DNA of 64,000 nt from Physella acuta. Taxonomy: Eukaryota > Mollusca > Gastropoda > Physidae. The DNA is taken from assembly GCF_028476545.1 (NCBI RefSeq), contig NW_026731618.1, positions 207,501 through 271,500 of the forward strand. The letters run 5' to 3'. The notes below the pieces were generated by a model, which ran no database searches, had not been told where the DNA came from, and worked only from the letters and a program-made list of their open reading frames with translations. This document shows, piece after piece, positions 24,001 to 64,000 of the stretch (positions are counted from its first letter, which is position 1; each line of letters starts with the position of its first letter). Position numbers and translations under genes: made by a program.

Positions 24001-26781
24001 GGCAGATCTGATCAATTTTTCAAGCTTTTATTTGACCAAGGCAAAAAATAGCAAAATATATACAGAAAAAGGATAATTAAGTAATTAATTAGAGTATTAA
24101 ATAGTCTTTTAAGAGCAAATTTGACAAATCCTGACAAGGGTGGAGGATGGGGGGGGGTGACACCATAACGTTAACCTGCTAATGATAGAGAAAACATGCT
24201 ACATCAAGCTGTAGGCCTATTTATAAGCAACTATAGATAAAAATCATTAGTGTTATATCTGAACACAGTTTAAAGGAATCAGTGGGGGGGGGGGGGGGTT
24301 GAGTGATGTAAACCTGCTAATGAGAGAGAAAACATGATAGAGTGGGGGGAAGTTACATTAACTCAACGTTACAAGATATGCCTGAGGTAAAAGGTTTGGT
24401 TGAGAATCAGAGAATCATAATAACTTATGTGTTAATCCATGTATGGGGAGGGGGGAGGTAAAAAAAAATACATTAAAAAATATATATGAATACATATACA
24501 CATGCATATATACATACTCTTTTATATATATATAAATATTTTTATATATAAAGCAAAGTGGTCGGGTGCCCGATATATACATACATATATATGTACATAT
24601 ATATATATATACATATGTATATATACACACACACACATATATATATATAATTATTTAACGAGGAGGGGGGTGACATCATTAAGTGCAGTACCGGGTGACA
24701 CCTGACCTCGCTACACCACTGTCTGTGCGTTAGTCTTTTTACCTATTTATTATTACTTTTTTCCATGGGTTCAAACTGAGCAAAATTTCCACCACTTCTA
24801 ATAGACCCATTTCTTTCAAACAACATGAGCTTTTAGACCCGATTTGACTTAATTTGATGTTTATTAATTTTTTTAAAAAAATGTAATTAAAAATTGCTAT
24901 ATGATACTAAAGTAAAACATTTAAACATTTAGAATTAAAATATTTTAAAAAAAGTAATTACAAGTTTTCATGCATGTGGTAGAAAATATGTTTCTCTAAA
25001 ATATATAGCAATGTACGGTAGTTAATGATCTATACAGAAAAGTGTGTGAGATCATACACATTTAGTAGGTGTATTCAATACATAAATACAAATAATTAAT
25101 TATATAGCAACCCATGTTTGTCTGTAGTTATTTAAATATTTAAAAAAAAAAAAAATTTCTATCTAGTGTATGTTAAAAATGGTTTTAATAATTCATTAAT
25201 TTTTAAAATTCCATTTTTGCCTGTCATGTCATCTATTCACATCTGAAGACAAATCTGATCAATTTTTTTCGTACCTGTCCAGGTACTTTGAGCTGAAGCC
25301 TGACCTGTCAATCGCAGGGAACCTGAAAGGTCATTGCTTGACCGAGTTCCCCAGTATTGCTGTCCTACCCCCATCTACAGGCGAATGTGCTGAGTTCCTG
25401 CTTTTCTCTAAAGGTGAGAGATTCAACTTTGACCTTTATTGGACAGATCCTTGAAATCATTGAATTAATTAGTCAGTGTTATGTACTGCAGGTTTATGTC
25501 TGAATTTGTTCAAGGTATAATCACTAGTAAATTTCTATGCTAATTTTGTTTTTTAATCTTTTACTTCAACCATAGTTTCTCTAAAATAAGATAATTGTTG
25601 TATATTTATATTTCATATGTGCGTATACTGATATATGTTTCATGTCTGTGTTCATGATCTGTGTGTTTGTATGTCTGTCTATTAATCCACGTATCATGTC
25701 TGTGTTCATGATCTGTGTGTTTGTCTGTTTGTCTATTGATCCACGTATCCATGTATGTGTTCATGATCTGTGTGTTTGTATGTTTGTCTATTGATCCACG
25801 TATCCATGTATGTGTTCATGATCTGTGTGTTTGTATGTTTGTCTATTGATCCACGTATCCATGTATGTGTTCATGATCTGTGTGTTTGTATGTTTGTCTA
25901 TTGATCCACGTATCCATGTATGTGTTCATGATCTGTGTGTTTGTATGCTTGTCTATTGATCCACGTATCATGTCTGTGTTCATGATCTGTGTGTTTGTAT
26001 GCTTGTCTATTGATCCACGTATCATGTCTGTGTTCATGATCTGTGTGTTTGTATGCTTGTCTATTGATCCACGTATCCATGTATGTGTTCATGATCTGTG
26101 TGTTTGTATGCTTGTCTATTGATCCACGTATCATGTCTGTGTTCATGATCTGTGTGTTTGTATGTTTGTCTATTGATCCACGTATCCATGTATGTGTTCA
26201 TGATCTGTGTGTTTGTATGTTTGTCTATTGATCCACGTATCCATGTATGTGTTCATGATCTGTGTGTTTGTATGTTTGTCTATTGATCCACGTATCCATG
26301 TATGTGTTCATGATCTGTGTGTTTGTATGTTTGTCTATTGATCCACGTATCCATGTATGTGTTCATGATCTGTGTGTTTGTATGTTTGTCTATTGATCCA
26401 CGTATCCATGTTTGTGTTCATGATCTGTGTGTTTGTATGCTTGTCTATTGATCCACGTATCCATGTATGTGTTCATGATCTGTGTTTTTGTATGTTTGTC
26501 TATTGATCCACGTATCCATGTATGTGTTCATGATCTGTGTGTTTGTATGTTTGTCTATTGATCCACGTATCCATGTATGTGTTCATGATCTGTGTGTTTG
26601 TATGCTTGTCTATTGATCCACATATCATGTATGTGCAGATGACCTGGCCTATATGGAGTCGTCCAACCGTGTCCACATGATGAAAAACTTGCCAGGCCTC
26701 AACTACCAGGCAGAGCTAGAGCAGGAGCTCATCAACCCACACTCAGATATTTTCTCCACACACACGACCCCCCACACATGA
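14969..26781 (+). CDS. ZNHIT6: ZNHIT6/BCD1-like zinc-finger HIT protein, whole gene span
   Basis: Eight exons: 14969-15089, 19093-19283, 20867-20967, 22227-22330, 22674-22742, 23696-23854, 25283-25413, 26639-26781. From ATG 14989 they give 999 nt, 332 residues plus stop, with every junction GT-AG and in phase. Residues about 41-75 form a zf-HIT finger (CEMC, CPGC, CSLSC, H, C). It is followed by NDYRFLEDASRKLY, which matches the LLSDYRFLEDVAR segment I know from human ZNHIT6, and by a conserved C-terminal domain (HIEWNF, RVPEDTPL, RYFELKPDLSI). The family assembles box C/D snoRNPs (NOP58/SNU13 with R2TP) in the nucleus. Human protein is longer (about 470 residues) because of an acidic N-terminal region; here the N-terminus is short and the first exon is the least certain. 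Convergent with the ABCA gene; AATAAA at 26894. Confidence 0.88.
15274..18110. repeat. 30-bp minisatellite, about 94 copies
   Basis: Copies of ATTGTGAGAGATTGTAAAGG followed by TACACACAAC, with a common C/A variant near the end. A rare 31-bp unit (AAAAAATACAC) at 15526 recurs 630 bp later (16156), showing duplication of a 21-unit block. The 30-bp period keeps all frames open, giving spurious frames of up to 960 codons. It lies in ZNHIT6 intron A. Confidence 0.98.
18225..19060. repeat. 24-25-bp minisatellite split by a solo LTR
   Basis: Units of ACTGTATAAACCATGGTTAT followed by AACCA run from 18225 to 18493 and resume at 18958-19060. The interruption is the LTR at 18494-18957. Confidence 0.93.
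18494..18957 (+). mobile_element. solo LTR, 464 bp, probable Ty3/Gypsy-type
   Basis: Begins TGTGATGACG and ends CACCCTCACA (TG...CA with a TGTGA/TCACA terminal inverted repeat), flanked by a 5-bp direct repeat CCATG at 18489-18493 and 18958-18962. It contains an AATAAA at 18826 near the expected R/U5 part. No internal retroelement sequence is present, so this is an LTR left by recombination: a fossil without coding capacity. The intact target repeat inside a fast-changing array suggests a fairly young insertion. The CCCTCACA terminus also occurs 50 bp inside the right end. Confidence 0.85.
19093..19283 (+). CDS. ZNHIT6: ZNHIT6 exon B, zf-HIT finger
   Basis: Acceptor TATCCACAG; encodes TKPVTRCEMC, then CPGC, CSLSC, VKQH and LGC, the cysteine/histidine pattern of a zf-HIT/MYND-like finger, ending MSQYSDGHMLN. 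Donor AAATG|gtaact, phase 1. The last 40 nt and donor are repeated into the intron. Confidence 0.93.
19235..19880 (+). repeat. exon-edge array: 49-bp units copying exon B end and donor
   Basis: Thirteen units of about 49 bp. The first is the coding end of exon B with its donor. The next twelve repeat that exon tail (GACATGTCCCAGTACTC...) and the same AAATG|GTAACTTT donor, mostly with one C-to-A change. Every copy is thus a near-exact decoy donor. Confidence 0.97.
19975..20866 (+). repeat. 26-bp array running into exon C acceptor
   Basis: About 34 copies of TATATCCAACAGACTAAAAT followed by TGTGTC. The true acceptor (TATATCCACCAG|ATTACAG) is the last member of the series, and each unit offers TATCCAACAG|ACT as a decoy acceptor. 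Confidence 0.96.
20867..20967 (+). CDS. ZNHIT6: ZNHIT6 exon C
   Basis: Encodes (D)YRFLEDASRKLY...HYGSPYPNKR, matching the conserved YRFLED segment after the HIT finger. Phase 1 in, phase 0 out; donor AAAAGA|gtaaag. Confidence 0.92.
21000..21540. repeat. 27-bp minisatellite, about 19 copies
   Basis: Copies of GTCTACATGCCTTTACTTTG followed by TGTTGTT, with a 71-bp block at the left duplicated. It lies in ZNHIT6 intron C just after the donor but does not include it. Open frames through it (LLCVVVYMP) are artefacts. Confidence 0.96.
21600..22226 (+). repeat. 29-bp array ending at exon D acceptor
   Basis: About 21 copies of TTTTAAACTGCTGCCCACTG followed by AATGTAACA. The true junction CTGCCCACAG|TGTAAACTGCTG is a variant of the unit, but other copies have CCCACTG and so lack the AG. 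This is an exon-edge array whose decoys have lost, or never had, the acceptor dinucleotide. Confidence 0.93.
22227..22330 (+). CDS. ZNHIT6: ZNHIT6 exon D
   Basis: Encodes CKLLMTAAYKRGVKVHMVAP through NTSFYTI(K), aligning with the RRQGINLKLLP...NSTFFD stretch I recall from human ZNHIT6. Donor ATCAA|gtaagt, phase 2. Confidence 0.9.
22674..22742 (+). CDS. ZNHIT6: ZNHIT6 exon E
   Basis: Strong acceptor TTTTTTTGTTACCAG; encodes TDKIVWHIEWNFVASKTLVK with the conserved CWHVKLQF-like strand. Donor GAAAA|gtaagt, phase 2. Confidence 0.9.
22815..23055. repeat. 30-bp minisatellite, 8 copies
   Basis: Copies of GGGCACATGTAACTGTCTAA followed by TCTAGACTTT in ZNHIT6 intron E; one copy is shortened. Confidence 0.94.
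23052..23690 (+). repeat. about 50-bp array ending at exon F acceptor
   Basis: Thirteen copies of CTGTCTGTTGTGGGCCAG followed by TCATAAAAAAGATGCCTGCC. The true acceptor CTGTCTGTCGCCAG|AGTGCC closes the array, and each unit carries GGGCCAG as a decoy acceptor. Confidence 0.95.
23696..23854 (+). CDS. ZNHIT6: ZNHIT6 exon F
   Basis: Encodes (K)VPEDTPLMDAAKKFVNFVEH...NLERSRFLLRVDGLPANRT, matching the KRVPDDKTINEIL segment of the family. Phase 2 both ends; donor AACCAG|gtaatt. Confidence 0.93.
23830..23990 (+). repeat. exon-edge array: 41-bp units copying exon F end and donor
   Basis: Four units; the first is coding. The three intronic copies repeat TGCCAATAGAACCAG|gtaatta with almost no change, so three decoy donors directly follow the true one. 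Confidence 0.95.
23991..25282. other. ZNHIT6 intron F, AT-rich with TA/CA tracts
   Basis: Poly-G runs near 24150 and 24283 lie beside repeated AACCTGCTAATGA/GAGAGAAAACATG words. A TA/CA-rich tract covers 24478-24655. CGCTACACCACTG near 24709-24721 resembles the end of the CAGTGGCGTAG element family. No exon seen until 25283. Confidence 0.55.
25283..25413 (+). CDS. ZNHIT6: ZNHIT6 exon G
   Basis: Encodes (R)YFELKPDLSIAGNLKGHCLT...SIAVLPPSTGECAEFLLFSK, matching RYYELDPYKSLLDNL...IEYPTLHVVL of the human protein. Donor AAAG|gtgaga, phase 1. Confidence 0.93.
25640..26625 (+). repeat. 55-bp array ending at exon H acceptor
   Basis: About 18 copies of a unit containing TGATCCACGTATCCATGTATG then TGTTCATGATCTGTGTG. 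The true junction GTATGTGCAG|ATGACCTG corresponds to unit sequence GTATGTGTTC-ATGATCTG. The exon edge is recognisable in every unit but the acceptor AG is replaced by TC. Confidence 0.93.
26639..26781 (+). CDS. ZNHIT6: ZNHIT6 exon H, terminal
   Basis: Encodes (D)DLAYMESSNRVHMMKNLPGL then NYQAELEQELINPHSDIFST and a stop at 26779. The last 70 coding bases including a stop are duplicated in the 3' UTR. Confidence 0.88.
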
Positions 26782-26888
26782 CCCCCCACACATGAGGGGG
26801 TCAGCAGGCAGAGCTAGAGCAGGAGCTCATCAACCCACACTCAGATATTTTCTCCACACACACGACCCCCCACACATGAGGGGGTCAG
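26708..26888 (+). repeat. tandem duplication across the ZNHIT6 stop codon
   Basis: The segment from AGGCAGAGCTAGAGCAGG to CACACATGAGGGGGTCAG occurs twice in tandem; the second copy starts at 26807 and lies in the 3' UTR. Confidence 0.93.
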
Positions 26889-26893
26889 GGTCA

Positions 26894-26899
26894 AATAAA
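26894..26899 (+). promoter_or_regulatory. poly(A) signal AATAAA of ZNHIT6
   Basis: A canonical hexamer 113 bp past the stop codon, before the next array starts. Confidence 0.7.
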
Positions 26900-27004
26900 C
26901 ATTCACTTCTTTCTTGACTCTTTGTAATAGCTTAGTAATTATGTAAAGGTGGATGTTTCCATGGTAACCATGTAGTTGCTCACATTGTTTGTAGTGACAA
27001 CAGA

Positions 27005-28180
27005 ATTTTGTTGGGATCTAAGGTATCTTGTTGGTACCACTGCACTCCTATAGTACACATTTTGTGTTATTGGTGTCACCACTTTACTTGTATAGTACAC
27101 ATTTTGTGTTGCAGTTATTGGTGTCACCACTTTACTTGTATAGTACACATTTTGTGTAGCAGGTATTGGTGTCACCACTTTACTTGTATAGTACACATTT
27201 TGTGTAGCAGGTATTGGTGTCACCACTTTACTTGTAAAGTACACATTTTGTGTAGCAGGTATTGGTGTCACCACTTTACTTGTATAGTACACATTTTGTG
27301 TTATTGGTGTCACCACTTTACTTGTATAGTACACATTTTGTGTTGCAGTTATTGGTGTCACCACTTTACTTGTATAGTACACATTTTGTGTAGTAGTTAT
27401 TGGTGTCACCACTTTACTTGTATAGTACACATTTTGTGTAGTAGTTATTGGTGTCACCACTTTACTTGTATAGTACACATTTTGTGTAGTAGTTATTGGT
27501 GTCACCACTTTACTTGTATAGTACACATTTTGTGTAGTAGTTATTGGTGTCACCACTTTACTTGTATAGTACACATTTTGTGTAGCAGTTATTGGTGTCA
27601 CCACTTTACTTGTATAGTACACATTTTGTGTAGTAGTTATTGGTGTCACCACTTTACTTGTATAGTACACATTTTGTGTTGCAGTTATTGGTGTCACCAC
27701 TTTACTTGTATAGTACACATTTTGTGTAGCAGGTATTGGTGTCACCACTTTACTTGTATAGTACACATTTTGTGTAGCAGGTATTGGTGTCACCACTTTA
27801 CTTGTATAGTACACATTTTGTGTAGCAGGTATTGGTGTCACCACTTTACTTGTATAGTACACATTTTGTGTTATTGGTGTCACCACTTTACTTGTATAGT
27901 ACACATTTTGTGTTGCAGTTATTGGTGTCACCACTTTACTTGTATAGTACACATTTTGTGTAGTAGTTATTGGTGTCACCACTTGTATAGTACACATTTT
28001 GTGTAGTAGTTATTGGTGTCACCACTTTACTTGTATAGTACACATTTTGTGTAGTAGTTATTGGTGTCACCACTTTACTTGTATAGTACACATTTTGTGT
28101 AGTAGTTATTGGTGTCACCACTTTACTTGTATAGTACACATTTTGTGTTGCAGGTATTGGTGTCACCACTTTACTTCTGT
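27005..28180. repeat. 48-bp minisatellite between the convergent genes, about 25 copies
   Basis: Copies of TTGGTGTCACCACTTTACTT followed by GTATAGTACACATTTTGTGT and a variable AGTAGTTA/GCAGGTA end. The order of variant units at the left (27.05-27.36 kb) recurs at 27.65-27.95 kb, so a block was duplicated. Open frames on both strands are artefacts. Confidence 0.96.
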
Positions 28181-28919
28181 CAGGGCAGCTACACTGTCAC
28201 CACTCATTGCATGGACACACCTTCATTGAAGTGACACCTGCTTATTTGGTCAAACTGAGCTTAAAGCTAGAGCTAAACTGAGCTTGAGTTTAACACATCT
28301 GGTCCTACACCAACAGGTCTTGTACATGTTTGAATGCAGTTGTACACAAGCAAATACATGTTCAGAGCAGGTTTTGTTGAAATGACATTTAATAGGTGAG
28401 ATGACAACAAATACATGTTCAGAGCAGGTTTTGTTGAAATGACATTTAATAGGTGAGATGACAACAAATACATGTTCAGAGCAGGTTTTGTTGAAATGAC
28501 ATTTAATAGGTGAGATGACAACAAATACATGTTCAGAGCAGGTTTTGTTGAAATGACATTTAATAGGTGAGATGACAACAAATACATGTTCAGAGCAGGT
28601 TTTGTTGAAATGACATTTAATAGCTAAGATGACAACAAACAAATGACATTTAATAGGTGAGATGACAACAAATACATGTTCAGAGCAGGTTTTGTTGAAA
28701 TGACATTTAATAGGTGAGATGACAACAAATACATGTTCAGAGCAGGTTTTGTTGAAATGACATTTAATAGGTGAGATGACAACAAATACATGTTCAGAGC
28801 AGGTTTTGTTGAAATGACATTTAATAGCTAAGATGACAACAAACAAATGACATTTAATAGCTAAGATGACAACAAACAAATGACATTTAATAGCTAAGAT
28901 GACAACAAACAAATGACAT

Positions 28920-62939
<34,020 letters not shown>

Positions 62940-63835
62940 CTGGGGTGAGACACAATCAGACACAATCAGACACAACATTTGGCGATAATCAAACACAGGG
63001 CCAGTGGCAAGACTGGGGTAAGACACAATCAGACACAACATTTGGCGATAATCAAACATAGGGCCACCGGCAAGACTGGGGTAAGACACAACCAGGCACA
63101 ACATTTGGCGATAATTAAACATAGGGCCAGTGGCAAGACTGGGGTAAGACACAATCAGACACAATCAGACACAACATTTGGCGATAATCAAACATAGGGC
63201 CACCGGCAAGACTGGGGTAAGACACAACCAGGCACAACATTTGGCGATAATTAAACATAGGGCCAGTGGCAAGACTGGGGTAAGACACAATCAGACACAA
63301 TCAGACACAACATTTGGCGATAATCAAACATAGGGCCAGTGGCAAGACTGGGGTAAGACACAACCAGGCACAACATTTGGCGATAATTAAACATAGGGCC
63401 AGTGGCAAGACTGGGGTAAGACACAATCAGACACAATCAGACACAACATTTTGCGATAATCAAACATAGGGCCAGTGGCAAGACTGGGGTAAGACACAAT
63501 CAGACACAACATTTGGCGATAATCAAACACAGGGCCAGTGGCAAGACTGGGGTAAGACACAATCAGACACAATCAGACACAACATTTGGCGATAATCAAA
63601 CATAGGGCCAGTGGCAAGACTGGGGTAAGACACAATCAGACACAACATTTGGCGATAATCAAATACAGGGTCAGTGGCAAGACTGGGGTAAGACACAATC
63701 AGACACAATCAGACACAACATTTGGCGATAATCAAACATAGGGCCACCGGCAAGACTGGGGTAAGACACAACCAGGCACAACATTTGGCGATAATCAAAC
63801 ACAGGGCCAGTGGCAAGACTGGGGTAAGACACAAG

Positions 63836-64000
63836 GCTACTGAATTATATTTTTTTTTAAACACGCACAAACATAATAAAAACAGAAATAAGACATGATG
63901 ACTATTTAAGGCAGATAGAAAGCAGTTCAGCTATGACTTCAAATACAATTGAAGCCATTAGAATAAAATAGCAAGAAAATAAAAATAAAATTAGCGTCAG
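63836..64000. other. ABCA intron, AT-rich, nothing recognised
   Basis: No exon or repeat seen at the right edge; the first ABCA exon lies further right. Confidence 0.5.

Noticed and set aside
26939-28229. ORFs of 352 and 332 codons in the 48-bp array between the genes
   Set aside because: 48 is a multiple of three, so the frames are open by period; both strands are open and no protein features are seen.

Overview
This is a eukaryotic window, probably from a mollusc and plausibly a heterobranch (planorbid-like) snail. The grounds are AT-rich intergenic DNA full of short AGATCTAG/AGGCCTA words, many short exons with GT-AG introns, a hAT transposon with its small derivatives, a solo LTR, and an animal-type gene pair. 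The species call is inference; the gene calls rest on translated exons whose reading phases agree across every junction.

Layout. Positions 1-5370 are mostly one 5.2-kb minisatellite. Positions 5400-14160 are AT-rich and gene-poor, with several short inverted-repeat elements (5544-5727, 7967-8183, 8730-10234, 10268-11005). Positions about 14970-26900 hold a plus-strand gene for a zinc-finger HIT protein of the ZNHIT6/BCD1 family (box C/D snoRNP assembly): eight exons, 332 codons plus stop, final exon ending at 26781. Positions 62939-28920 (minus strand) hold 26 exons of an ABCA-subfamily lipid transporter, closest in my reading to ABCA3: 1573 residues plus stop, both nucleotide-binding domains complete, only the first exon(s) missing beyond the right edge. 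The two genes are tail to tail.

The introns contain about fifty tandem arrays, with units of about 12 to 220 bp. The main discovery is that many arrays are built from the edge of the neighbouring exon: the unit contains the splice donor or acceptor plus 3 to about 65 nt of exon, repeated 2 to about 46 times into the intron. The arrays therefore present long runs of near-perfect decoy splice sites. The same happens at both gene ends: the ZNHIT6 stop-codon region is duplicated, and the ABCA stop codon with an overlapping ATTAAA is repeated about a dozen times.

Mobile elements sit in this repeat landscape: a solo LTR inside a minisatellite (18494-18957, TSD CCATG), a foldback-type element inside the exon-24 array (33234-34544, 9-bp TSD), a 3-kb hAT with a broken transposase in an ABCA intron (41381-44378) and a smaller GC-rich element nested in it. 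A 217-bp hAT derivative with a perfect 8-bp TSD lies at 7967-8183. Very long ORFs inside the arrays (up to 960 codons) are repeat artefacts and are not annotated as genes.
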